Positions 1 through 10,724 of a DNA stretch of 64,000 nt are shown in pieces. A program made the position numbers and the translations under genes. Position 1 is the first letter of the stretch, and every line of letters begins with the position of its first letter. The stretch is from the NCBI GenBank assembly GCA_964344765.1, contig CAYFOM010000012.1, positions 1 through 64,000 of the forward strand. Direction: 5' to 3'. The notes under the pieces are model-generated. The model made no database searches, was not told the DNA's origin, and saw only the letters and a program-made list of their open reading frames with translations. This DNA is from JACNIZ01 sp964344765 (lineage in GTDB: Bacteria; Planctomycetota; UBA1135).

Positions 1-112
1 TGCCGATAAGGCTGACGTCGAAGAAATACTTCACTATGTGAAGAAAAACCAATACTCAATGCGATCAGTACTTTTAGGCATCGTGTTGAGCCCGTCGTTC
101 ACCATGGAGTAA
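1..112 (+). CDS. C-terminal end of a PSD1-type (DUF1592/DUF1585) protein, partial
   Basis: An open frame enters from the left edge (first full codon at 2) and stops with TAA at 110-112, leaving about 36 residues that end in IVLSPSFTM. A short tail of this style (helix, then a segment like LVxSxxF at the extreme C-terminus) is typical of the DUF1585 domain that closes PSD1-type cytochrome-associated proteins of Planctomycetota. The following gene encodes a DUF1552 protein, the usual partner of such genes, and this supports the call. Only the last part is visible, so the domain assignment is an inference from context plus a short tail. Confidence 0.5.
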   Translation, partial: ADKADVEEILHYVKKNQYSMRSVLLGIVLSPSFTME

Positions 113-124
113 AGTAGAACTGTC

Positions 125-1465
125 ATGACTCGTAAATCTTGGCACCTGGATCGCCGCACCTTCCTGCGCGGACTCGGCGTAGCTGCCGCGCTGCCGTACT
201 TGGAGGGCATGTCGTGGGCTATGCCGCGTGGCGCCGAAGCACCCAAGCGCATGTGTTTTGTTTACTTCCCCAATGGCTGTAGCTTGCCCAGCCATAAGGA
301 TGAAGAGAACTCCAAGTGGCGTTGGTTCCCAACCAAAGCCGGGCATAATTATGAATTCACCGAGGTGTTGAAGCCGTTGGCCAAGTACCGCGAGCAGATG
401 TCTTTGCTCGGTGGACTAAGTCACCCAAAGAGTCGCAAGCTGCTCGGACACCTTGCCGGCGATACTTACTTGACCGCTGGTGACGTGCGCGGGGACCGCT
501 ACCAAAACCGCATTTCGGTGGATCAGGTGGCGGCGCATCAACTGAAGAAGCACACCCGCTTCCCGTCGTTGGTGTTGTCGGTGGACGGCGGCGTAGGCTA
601 CAAGTCGCGTGTATCGACCTTGTCGTTTTCGGCGGACGGCAAACCGATTCCATCGGAACATCGTCATCGCCAGATCTTCGAGCGCTACTTTTCGCCCGGC
701 GGCGGCGTGACCACCGAAGAGCGGCGCAAGAGTTTGAAGCAGGGTCAGAAAATCGTCGACCTGATTTTGGAAGACAGCAAAGACCTGAAGAAGAAGCTCA
801 GCGAAAAAGACAAGGCCAAGATGGATGAATACTTGGAGTCGCTGAACTCGGTTGAGGAACAAGTCAAGCGCAATGAAGCTTGGTTGGATATTCCAATGAA
901 GCCGTTTGACGCCGGTCACGTCAACTTCGATGCCGACCCGCGCGTCGACCCGACGGCTTACGTGCGCTCAACCTACGACCTGATGGCGCTGGCATTGCAA
1001 ACCGACCTGACCCGCGTGATGACCTACATGGTCGGTCGCGAAGACGGCATGGGTTTCGCCGATAACTTCCCGAACTTGGCGTTGGGCATTAAGAAAGGCC
1101 ACCACACCATCAGTCACGACACCGCCGCCGGTCACTGGCCGGAGTGGGGGCGGTATGACCAGTGGCTGGCTACTCAGTTCGCTTACTTCATCGACCGCTT
1201 GGCAACTACCGAAGACGAATTCGGGCCGCTGCTGGATCACACTCTGGTTCTTTACGGCAGTGCTTGTTCAACCACGCACAACGCACGTAACTACCCAACC
1301 GCGCTGCTCGGCGGCAAAGCCATGGGCGCGCAACATGGCCACTACAAGGTCTACGACAACAACACACCATTCAGTAACGTGTTCGTCAGCATGTTGAATG
1401 CCGTCGGCGTACCGACGGAAACCTTTGCCGACAGCACTGGTGACATTCCGGGCCTGTTCGCCTAA
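125..1465 (+). CDS. DUF1552 domain protein with Tat signal
   Basis: The 446-residue protein starts with a twin-arginine signal (R10-R11 in DRRTFLRG) followed by a hydrophobic stretch, so it is probably folded in the cytoplasm and exported by Tat. The rest matches the DUF1552 family: a CFVYFPNG segment near residue 45, a long middle helix-rich part, and a C-terminal half with histidine-rich stretches (GHHTISHD) that could bind metal. The biochemical function of the family is not established. It lies 12 bases after the end of the PSD1-like gene, the standard pairing in Planctomycetota, which suggests cotranscription. A tatA-like gene is present at 27 kb. Family call firm, function unknown. Confidence 0.85.
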   Translation: MTRKSWHLDRRTFLRGLGVAAALPYLEGMSWAMPRGAEAPKRMCFVYFPNGCSLPSHKDEENSKWRWFPTKAGHNYEFTEVLKPLAKYREQMSLLGGLSHPKSRKLLGHLAGDTYLTAGDVRGDRYQNRISVDQVAAHQLKKHTRFPSLVLSVDGGVGYKSRVSTLSFSADGKPIPSEHRHRQIFERYFSPGGGVTTEERRKSLKQGQKIVDLILEDSKDLKKKLSEKDKAKMDEYLESLNSVEEQVKRNEAWLDIPMKPFDAGHVNFDADPRVDPTAYVRSTYDLMALALQTDLTRVMTYMVGREDGMGFADNFPNLALGIKKGHHTISHDTAAGHWPEWGRYDQWLATQFAYFIDRLATTEDEFGPLLDHTLVLYGSACSTTHNARNYPTALLGGKAMGAQHGHYKVYDNNTPFSNVFVSMLNAVGVPTETFADSTGDIPGLFA

Positions 1466-1486
1466 GTACGAACGATTTAAGCCCGG

Positions 1487-2347
1487 TCAAAGACTCTCAA
1501 TGGTGCTGGTGGCACAAGTCGAGATATCCAGCGCCTGCACGTGCACCAAGCCGCATGCAGTAGGCGGTACGTAAGACGAGTGCACAGCCAAGCCATAGCT
1601 GTCGGCGGTCAACACTGCGGCCAGGGTAATGCCGGCACCATCCAATCCGAGTTCCGTACCCGCGCACGGACCGTTTGGGATGATGTAGCTGCCCAGTCCA
1701 AACGAATAAATCACGCCAACCTGTCCACCGGGGGTTGCGCCGCTGACCTGCAAATTCATCGTGCTGCCGCAGGTGCCGGAGAGACTCAGAAAGAACGGGT
1801 TGTAATCGTAATGGTGATTATCAAGGACCGGGCTCCAAGGGCGTGTGCCGGATATATAAACCCTGGCGATGTCGTCGCCGGTATAGGTGAAGGGATAGAC
1901 CGATGCTCCAGTCAAAATAATTGGCCCCGAGTTGAATACTTCAACTCCATTGGCGTTGACCACGCTAATGGTCGCAGTGTCCGGCAAACCGGCGAAAGTA
2001 TCCAAGTCAAAAGCGATGTGACTCTGCAGAGCATCGTAATAGATGTTGATGCTGCCATCGGTAGCATTGGCCATCAGAGTCTTGGAGACCAATCCAAAGT
2101 AGTTGTGTCCATTCCATTGCAAAGTGCCGGTCGGGATGCAGGCATAAGTCACCCCTTCCTCAACCAAGCCCGGTCCTTGGCCCGTGCCGGTGATCGTTGT
2201 GTGGTCCAAAACCGAGACCATGATGGTTTCCGCGAGATTGTCGAGAATGCTGTAATTTTCAAAACCATCGGTGATCGCATTGCGAGTGTTTTGAGCCGTG
2301 GCCGTTGAGGCGAGAATCAACGCGTAGAACGGGAAGAGGAATTTCAT
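1487..2347 (-). CDS. Secreted protein with C-terminal Cys-rich planctomycete-type domain (paralog 1)
   Basis: The 286-residue product begins with a clean Sec signal peptide (MKFLFPFYALILASTATAQ). Residues about 190-286 form a compact domain with four regularly placed cysteines (in GTCGST, GPCAGT, TACGLV and STCATS), glycine-rich turns and a VQALDIST ending. I associate this kind of C-terminal domain with many secreted proteins of some Planctomycetota; its function is unknown to me. The middle region is beta-rich and homologous to the next gene along its whole length (shared PWSPV, DNH and PDTAT segments), so the two are tandem paralogs. The stop lies 22 bases from the convergent DUF1552 gene. 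No catalytic motif is visible. An extracellular structural or adhesive role is a guess. Confidence 0.6.
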   Translation of the reverse strand: MKFLFPFYALILASTATAQNTRNAITDGFENYSILDNLAETIMVSVLDHTTITGTGQGPGLVEEGVTYACIPTGTLQWNGHNYFGLVSKTLMANATDGSINIYYDALQSHIAFDLDTFAGLPDTATISVVNANGVEVFNSGPIILTGASVYPFTYTGDDIARVYISGTRPWSPVLDNHHYDYNPFFLSLSGTCGSTMNLQVSGATPGGQVGVIYSFGLGSYIIPNGPCAGTELGLDGAGITLAAVLTADSYGLAVHSSYVPPTACGLVHVQALDISTCATSTIESL

Positions 2348-2376
2348 TGAAACGTTTTTGGGGGATTGAGTTCCGA

Positions 2377-2398
2377 GCCGACACCTTAATGTGCCGGC
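2377..2398 (-). terminator. Hairpin between the two secreted paralogs
   Basis: An 8-base inverted repeat (GCCGACAC / GTGCCGGC, one mismatch, 6-base loop) sits in the 70-base gap between the paralogs. On the minus strand no U-run follows, so it may be a weak or Rho-assisted terminator or only a structured spacer. Confidence 0.3.
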
Positions 2399-2417
2399 CC
2401 GTTCTTAGGTGACCGAA

Positions 2418-3347
2418 TTAAAGCCCGATTACGGTACTGGTTGCGCAAGTCGACACATCAATGGCTTGCACATAAACGTTGCCGCATGCCCCAGGTGGAA
2501 CGAATGCGGTGTAACTGGCGAAGCCGCCTGCATCGGCGGTAAGGACCGCGGCCAAAGTGATTCCTGCGCCATCCAAGCCGAGCACAGTACCGGCGCACGG
2601 ACCGCCAGGAATGACGTAGCTGCCCATGCCGAAGGAGTAAATCACACCGATCTGTCCGCCTGGGGTGGCGTCGTTGGCGCGCAGGGTCATGTTGCCGCCG
2701 CAGTTGCCGACGATGATGATTTCAAAGCCGCCGGCTTCAAATTCATGATTGTCGATTACTGGACTCCACGGGTAAACCCCGGTAATCGAAATGCTGCCGA
2801 TGTCAGTATCGGAATAGGAAAACGGCACCGGAGTTGAATCGGTCAATCCGATCGGCGGCGAGGTGTACAGCAACGCACCACCCAGGTGGTAAACATTGAC
2901 GGTCGCGGTGTCGGGATAACCGTCGAAGGTCATCAGGTCGAAGCTGACCGTGCTTTGCGGACTGTCGTAGGTCATCGACACCGTGCCGTCGTTGCCGTTG
3001 GCGAGGAAGGTCTTACTGGTCAAGCCAAAGTAAGTATCTTCATTCCATTGCAACGAGTTGTAAGTGCAAGAATAGGTGACGCCGTCTTCCACCAAATTCG
3101 GACCTTGGCCTGAACTTACGATGGTGGTGTCGTCAAGAAACAGCACGCCCATTTGCTCGGCCAGCGCGCTGCCGAAGAGGTAGGCTTGGAATCCTTCAAA
3201 AGTGCTGGCGCTATGAGTCGTACCGGTTTGGCTGCCGGAGGTGACGCCAGGCAACGGCGACTTCGGTTGGCCGTACGGGGCAATTTGCTGTTGAGCGGCC
3301 AATGGGGCAGTCAAAAGCAGCAAGGCTAGGGGAGTGAGTGCTTTCAT
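2418..3347 (-). CDS. Secreted protein with C-terminal Cys-rich planctomycete-type domain (paralog 2)
   Basis: The start was set at the ATG whose product opens with a signal peptide (MKALTPLALLLLTAPLAAQ). The open frame continues 10 codons further upstream, but those residues are polar and would bury the signal. The mature part is homologous to the neighbouring protein over nearly all its length: a beta-rich central region with GQGPNLVEDG, PDTATV and PWSPVIDNH, then the C-terminal domain with cysteines in GNCGGN, GPCAGT, GACGNV and STCATS. About 309 residues. The pair probably arose by tandem duplication, and the conserved cysteine pattern suggests two disulfides in an exported domain. Function unknown. 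Confidence 0.6.
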   Translation of the reverse strand: MKALTPLALLLLTAPLAAQQQIAPYGQPKSPLPGVTSGSQTGTTHSASTFEGFQAYLFGSALAEQMGVLFLDDTTIVSSGQGPNLVEDGVTYSCTYNSLQWNEDTYFGLTSKTFLANGNDGTVSMTYDSPQSTVSFDLMTFDGYPDTATVNVYHLGGALLYTSPPIGLTDSTPVPFSYSDTDIGSISITGVYPWSPVIDNHEFEAGGFEIIIVGNCGGNMTLRANDATPGGQIGVIYSFGMGSYVIPGGPCAGTVLGLDGAGITLAAVLTADAGGFASYTAFVPPGACGNVYVQAIDVSTCATSTVIGL

Positions 3348-3425
3348 GATTGGGGATCTAGGTGTGGAAAGACGCAAATTTGCGCCATTCCACTTTTAGC
3401 AGAAATAACTGAATCAGCCGCTGAA

Positions 3426-4361
3426 TTATCCGCGCGGATGATGAAGCTTATGGAACGCCTGCAGCTGATCCACCTCGACGTGGGTATAGCGTTCGGTGGT
3501 GCGCAAATCACTGTGACCTAAAAACTCTTGTACCGAGCGCAGGTCACCGCCACCGGAAAGCAGGTGGGTTGCACACGAATGGCGCAAAGTGTGCGGATGA
3601 ATGCCGGCACGAATGCCGGCCACCAAGGCGTACTCGCGAATCAACTGGAAAATCCGCGCCCGTCCCAATTGCTTCCCACTCTTGGACAGCAGCACCCACG
3701 AACCCTGCGCGTTCAACTGCGGACGCCCTTCATCCAACCAAGTTTGCAAGCGCTCCACGCCGACGCCACCGAACGGCACCAGTCGTTCCTTGTCGCCCTT
3801 GCCGACCACGCGCAGGATCGCCGGCGAGCCGTCGGCGGCCAGCTCCAGCGACAAATCGCCAAGCTTCAGCGAGCATAATTCGCTGACTCGCAAACCGCCG
3901 CCGTAAAGCAGCGCAAGCAGCGCGCGATCGCGCAATCCCTTCCACCCCGATTCAGGCGGCGCGTCGAGCAGCGCCAAGCAGTCTTCGGGCGACAATACAT
4001 CGGGCAACCGCTTCCACAAATGCACCTTGCCTTCAAACAGCGTCGGGTCGCGTCCGGGTAGCCGATTCTCGCTGCGCAAAAAGCGATAAAGCCCGCGAAG
4101 ACTGGCAATTAGCCGCACCAAGCTGGTCGGCGCCAAACCCTCGGCGCGGCGGTCGGCGAGCAGCTGAGCCATGTCGTCGGCGCTGACGTCTGCCCACTGG
4201 GCTATGCCGATGCGAGTGAAATAGGTGCCGGCCGCTTCCAGATCGCGCCGGTAGGCCTCGAGCGTATTCGCCGCCAGCCCGGCTTCGGCGGCCAGCGCGG
4301 CCATGTACTCCAGCAATTCCCCGCGTAACTCAGGGCTACAGGATTGACCGTTGCTTTCCAC
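3426..4361 (-). CDS. xerD: Tyrosine recombinase XerD/XerC
   Basis: The 311-residue protein has the size and layout of chromosomal Xer recombinases: an N-terminal SAM-like core-binding domain (about 15-100) and a C-terminal catalytic domain. All catalytic residues are visible: R158 in GGGLRVSEL, K188 in VVGKGDKER, H257-x-x-R260 in HPHTLRH, H283 in LGHSDLRTT and nucleophile Y292 in TERYTHV. Xer proteins resolve chromosome dimers at dif near the terminus together with a partner recombinase. The start is GTG. It is divergent from the dksA-like gene across a 56-base gap. The neighbourhood is housekeeping and holds no phage genes, so this is a host Xer rather than a phage integrase. Whether it is the XerC or XerD orthologue cannot be settled here. 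Confidence 0.9.
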   Translation of the reverse strand: MESNGQSCSPELRGELLEYMAALAAEAGLAANTLEAYRRDLEAAGTYFTRIGIAQWADVSADDMAQLLADRRAEGLAPTSLVRLIASLRGLYRFLRSENRLPGRDPTLFEGKVHLWKRLPDVLSPEDCLALLDAPPESGWKGLRDRALLALLYGGGLRVSELCSLKLGDLSLELAADGSPAILRVVGKGDKERLVPFGGVGVERLQTWLDEGRPQLNAQGSWVLLSKSGKQLGRARIFQLIREYALVAGIRAGIHPHTLRHSCATHLLSGGGDLRSVQEFLGHSDLRTTERYTHVEVDQLQAFHKLHHPRG

Positions 4362-4417
4362 GATGTTTAGACTATCAGGCCCTACTCAGGTTCCTCTGGT
4401 CCTTAAACCTTAGTCCA

Positions 4418-4792
4418 GTGGCCAAGCTAACGAAAACCCAGATCCGGAAATTTCGCCAACACCTGCTCCAGTACCTGGAGCACCTCGGTGTCAAAATCGA
4501 GCACTTGGAAGACGCAGTGCTGCGCTCCGATGGCGATGCTGCTCCCGAGGACGGTGATGATTTTGGCGACGGCGGCGGCAGCCGCGAATTCCAAGTAGGC
4601 ATCATCGAAAACGAAGGCGAAATCCTGCAGGCTGTGCAAGACGCACTCGGCCGCATGCGCGAAGGCGTGTACGGCATTTGCCAGCACTGCGAAGAAAATA
4701 TTCCGGTGGGGCGCTTGGAAGCCCTGCCTTATGCTCGTTATTGCCTGCAGCACCAGGAGCAATTCGAGCGCGGCGAATTGGAGCTGAACTAG
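4418..4792 (+). CDS. DksA/TraR-family zinc-finger protein
   Basis: A 124-residue protein with a GTG start. The N-terminal half is a helical hairpin split by an acidic, glycine-rich tip (about residues 38-55). The C-terminal half has the DksA/TraR zinc finger: C88-x2-C91, then C109-x2-H112 in RYCLQHQ. The EALPYARYC segment is typical of the family. DksA proteins enter the secondary channel of RNA polymerase and, with ppGpp, retune transcription. Here the fourth zinc ligand is a histidine instead of the usual cysteine. The gene is followed after 3 bases by lspA, a common gene order. Family membership is clear; whether it acts as a true DksA is not. Confidence 0.8.
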   Translation: MAKLTKTQIRKFRQHLLQYLEHLGVKIEHLEDAVLRSDGDAAPEDGDDFGDGGGSREFQVGIIENEGEILQAVQDALGRMREGVYGICQHCEENIPVGRLEALPYARYCLQHQEQFERGELELN

Positions 4793-4795
4793 CCC

Positions 4796-5443
4796 ATGCC
4801 GCAAGACGCGCCCGCCCACGCGCCACTCACCGCTGATACACCCGCGACCGTCGGATTTAAAAGTCCGCTGTTCTGGATCCCGGTGGTCCTTTTGGTCGTC
4901 GCCGACCTGGCCACCAAGAGCTGGGCATTCTCGACCTTGCCCGAATATGGTCCGACTTACGTGTGGGGCGATTGGTTCGGCTGGCAACGGCTGCACAATC
5001 CGGGCGGCGTCTTTGGCATGGGGCAGTCGATGACGGTGCCGCTGACCATCATCCGCATCTTCGCCGTCGGTTTGTTGCTGTGGCTGGCCGCACGTCAGTT
5101 GCGCGGCAGCAAACGCGCAGTGCTGACTTTGGCGTTGCTCGAGGCGGGGGCAGTCGGCAATTTGTACGACAACCTCGGCGGTTGGTTCGGCTGGTCCGAC
5201 GGCACCGGTCATGTACGCGACTTCATTCGCGTCGACCTCGGCCCGGCGCCTGAATGGTGGCCCGATTTCATTCCGTGGCTATTTCACCCGTGGCCGATCT
5301 TCAACCTCGCCGATTCCTGCATCACCATCGGCTTTTTGCTGCTGCTGACGGGTTTAGGCAAGGTACATTGGCCTGGTTCGGAAACCGATCCTGACGCCAA
5401 TGCCGGCAACGGCAAATCCGCACCTGCCAAGGACGCAAACTGA
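4796..5443 (+). CDS. lspA: Lipoprotein signal peptidase (signal peptidase II)
   Basis: A membrane aspartyl protease that removes signal peptides from prolipoproteins after diacylglyceryl transfer. The 215 residues contain the family signatures NPGGVFG (68-74), the catalytic Asp of GNLYDN (D125) and the second catalytic Asp of FNLADS (D173), with four hydrophobic segments starting near residue 25. It is longer than typical LspA (about 160-170) because of a 20-residue N-terminal lead, a tryptophan-rich insert before the second Asp (about 140-165), and a hydrophilic C-terminal tail. It sits between the dksA-like gene (3-base gap) and pyrD (ATG overlaps its stop by one base), so the three form an operon. 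Confidence 0.93.
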   Translation: MPQDAPAHAPLTADTPATVGFKSPLFWIPVVLLVVADLATKSWAFSTLPEYGPTYVWGDWFGWQRLHNPGGVFGMGQSMTVPLTIIRIFAVGLLLWLAARQLRGSKRAVLTLALLEAGAVGNLYDNLGGWFGWSDGTGHVRDFIRVDLGPAPEWWPDFIPWLFHPWPIFNLADSCITIGFLLLLTGLGKVHWPGSETDPDANAGNGKSAPAKDAN

Positions 5444-6360
5444 TGCTGCAAACCTCCATCGGCACCCTCAAGCTGGACAGCCCGCTGCTGACTGCGTCCG
5501 GAACCTTCGGCCACGATCCTGCTGCACTTGCCTTTCTTCAGCCTGGCGACCTTGGCGCGCTGGTACTGAAAACGGTGACGCCGGAGCCGCGCCACGGCAA
5601 TCCACCGCCGCGCATGCTGGAATTCCCCGGCGGGGTGATGAACTCCATCGGCCTTGAAAACAAAGGCTTGGCTTATTGGCGCGAGCACGTCGCTCCGCAG
5701 TTAGCCGAAGTCGCCGTTCCGGTGGTCGCCAACGCCGGCGGTCATAGCGCCGACGAGTACGCAAAAATGACCGAAGCTTTCGACGCGATGAGCGGAGTCG
5801 ACGCCATCGAGTTGAACTTGTCGTGCCCCAACGTCAAAGGCGGCACCCAATTCTCCACCGACGCCGTCGCCCTGGCCGAGGTGGTGCGCGCCTGCCGCAA
5901 GCTGACCGCCAAACCGATGTGGGTCAAGCTGTCACCGAACGTCGGCAGCATCGCGCCGCTGGCCAAAGCCGCCGAAGACGCCGGCGCCGACGCGCTGACC
6001 GTTTGCAATACGCTGATGGGCATGCTGGTGGATTGGCGCACACGTAAACCGCGTCTCGGCAACGGTTGCGGCGGCATGTCCGGCCCGGCGGTGCGGCCGC
6101 TTGCGACCCGCTTGGTGTGGGAAAGCAGCAGCGCGGTCGACATCCCGGTCATCGCCTCCGGCGGCGCTGAATCGGCCGATGACGTGCTCGACTTCATCGT
6201 TGCTGGTGCAACTGCGGTACAAATCGGCACCGCTTCGTTCCGCCGTCCCGACGTCATCAGTCGAATCGCAAAGGATTTACGCCAGATTTTGACTGGAGAA
6301 GGCCTGAAACTAGCCGATATGCACGGCACGCTTCAATGGCCCGCTCCGGTATCCTGTTGA
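5443..6360 (+). CDS. pyrD: Dihydroorotate dehydrogenase, class 1 (catalytic subunit)
   Basis: Oxidises dihydroorotate to orotate in pyrimidine synthesis, using FMN. The 305-residue protein has the class 1 pattern: TASGTFG near residue 18, NSIGLENKG (67-75) and the active-site cysteine C128 in ELNLSCPNVKGG. A cysteine at this site marks class 1 (soluble) enzymes, in contrast to the serine of membrane class 2. The C-terminal FMN phosphate-binding region reads IASGGAES and QIGTASF. It is closest to type 1B, which normally pairs with PyrK; no pyrK lies next to it. The start overlaps the lspA stop in TGATG. Confident call; the electron acceptor is unresolved. Confidence 0.92.
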   Translation: MLQTSIGTLKLDSPLLTASGTFGHDPAALAFLQPGDLGALVLKTVTPEPRHGNPPPRMLEFPGGVMNSIGLENKGLAYWREHVAPQLAEVAVPVVANAGGHSADEYAKMTEAFDAMSGVDAIELNLSCPNVKGGTQFSTDAVALAEVVRACRKLTAKPMWVKLSPNVGSIAPLAKAAEDAGADALTVCNTLMGMLVDWRTRKPRLGNGCGGMSGPAVRPLATRLVWESSSAVDIPVIASGGAESADDVLDFIVAGATAVQIGTASFRRPDVISRIAKDLRQILTGEGLKLADMHGTLQWPAPVSC

Positions 6361-6398
6361 GCGCGGTTCTCCCGCCTACCTCTGAAGAAGCTTGAAAC

Positions 6399-9299
<2,901 letters not shown>

Positions 9300-9335
9300 T
9301 TGCGTTGACGCACAACCCTGGAACCGGCGCTTTGC

Positions 9336-10664
9336 ATGAGAGAGCGTAGGCGCGGCGTCTACCTGCTGTACCAATTGGTACTCGGCGTTGGCAGCTTGCT
9401 GCTGATACCATGGGTATTGAGCCGCCTGCTTTTTCAGCCGGGTTTTCGCAGTGGCTTGCCGCAGCGATTGGGTTTTCTGGAACCGCTGCCGCCGGCACCC
9501 AAACGAGTGTTATTGCACGGGGTTTCGGTAGGCGAAGTCAAAGCTTTGCGTCCGCTAATTCATTTGCTGCAGCGGGAGCGCCCGGATTATGAGTTGGTGG
9601 TTTCGTCGACGACGCCATCCGGTTTGCAGACCGCGCGCCAAGCCTTTCCCGATTTGCAAACGGTGCACTTCCCGTTGGACTTCAACGGATCCACGCGTCG
9701 TTTTTTAAAGCGCGTTGCGCCGACCGCGGTGATTTTGGCCGAGCTGGAAATCTGGCCCAATTTCTTGCGCCAATGCAATCGCCGCGAGATTGCCGTCGCC
9801 ATTGTCAACGGCCGCATTACCGAACGCTCGATGGGCGGCTATCAGCGGGTGCAGAAGTTGCTGCCGCAGTTCGACCGCATTCATCAGTACTGCGTTCAAA
9901 ATCAGCGCTACGCCGATCGATTTCTGGCACTGGATGTGCCGCCCAACAGCGTAGTGGTCACCGGCAATTTGAAGTACGACAGCTTGCCGCAAGGCCTGGC
10001 CGAACCGGTTTCGCCGTGGGCCGAGATGATTGACGGGCGTCCGGCGGTGGTTTTGGCATCGACTCACGAACCGGAAGAGGAGCAGGTGTTGACCGCCCTG
10101 CAGCGCACTGCCGACATGCCCGCGGCGCTTTGGATCGTGGTGCCGCGCCATCCGCATCGGGCGGCCAAGCTGGAAGCGGTGCTGCAAAAAGCCGCACCGG
10201 ATCGCCAAGTCATCCTGCGTAGTCGCTGGGGCCAGGGCGAGTCGAACAGCGGTTCCAACAGCGATTCCAATGATGGCGGGGGGGCGTTGCCCGACAACTC
10301 CATCTTGCTGGTTGACACCTTTGGTGAGTTGGAAGGTATCTATTCGGCGGTGTCGTTGGCCTTTGTTGGCGGCTCGCTGATCGAGCATGGCGGCCAGAAC
10401 GTTTTGGAGCCGGCCGCCTTTGGCTTGCCGGTGGTCGTCGGCCCGCACACCGACAACTTTGTCGAAGAAGTGCAGCTACTTGCCGATGCCGGCGGTTTGC
10501 AAGGTGCAGAGGACGAGGCTGTTTTGCTAGAATGCGTGCGGAATTGGCTTACAGACCCCCTTCAAGCGAAAAAGGCCGGCATGGCAGGCCAGGCCGCGCT
10601 TGATTCCCGCCGCGGAGCCGCTCAGACTACTTTCACCGCTTTGACGACCGCGGGCATCCTTTAG
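9336..10664 (+). CDS. waaA: 3-deoxy-D-manno-octulosonic acid (Kdo) transferase
   Basis: Glycosyltransferase that adds Kdo from CMP-Kdo to lipid A precursor at the inner membrane. The 442-residue protein has an N-terminal membrane anchor (about 10-32), the catalytic HGVSVGEVKA segment (E67 matches the family's catalytic glutamate), STTPSG, and AELEIWPNFL, followed by the second Rossmann lobe with GSLIEHGGQNVLEPAAFGLPVVVGPH, the nucleotide-sugar site. An unusual Ser/Asn/Gly/Asp-rich insert (SNSGSNSDSNDGG) lies around residues 306-318, probably a surface loop. Its presence implies a Kdo-containing lipopolysaccharide and hence an outer membrane. Confidence 0.93.
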   Translation: MRERRRGVYLLYQLVLGVGSLLLIPWVLSRLLFQPGFRSGLPQRLGFLEPLPPAPKRVLLHGVSVGEVKALRPLIHLLQRERPDYELVVSSTTPSGLQTARQAFPDLQTVHFPLDFNGSTRRFLKRVAPTAVILAELEIWPNFLRQCNRREIAVAIVNGRITERSMGGYQRVQKLLPQFDRIHQYCVQNQRYADRFLALDVPPNSVVVTGNLKYDSLPQGLAEPVSPWAEMIDGRPAVVLASTHEPEEEQVLTALQRTADMPAALWIVVPRHPHRAAKLEAVLQKAAPDRQVILRSRWGQGESNSGSNSDSNDGGGALPDNSILLVDTFGELEGIYSAVSLAFVGGSLIEHGGQNVLEPAAFGLPVVVGPHTDNFVEEVQLLADAGGLQGAEDEAVLLECVRNWLTDPLQAKKAGMAGQAALDSRRGAAQTTFTALTTAGIL

Positions 10665-10724
10665 ACGCACCCTCCAACCCCGGGAACCGGCCCTAGCCAA
10701 CCAGGCAGCAGCCCCATACCAAGC

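Noticed and set aside
3426..4361. Phage integrase or integron recombinase
   Set aside because: Length, sequence and housekeeping neighbours fit chromosomal Xer; no phage genes or attachment repeats are nearby.
10665..10724. SAM riboswitch ahead of metK
   Set aside because: The 60-base gap is too short for SAM-I, and no known SAM-II or SAM/SAH core was recognised.
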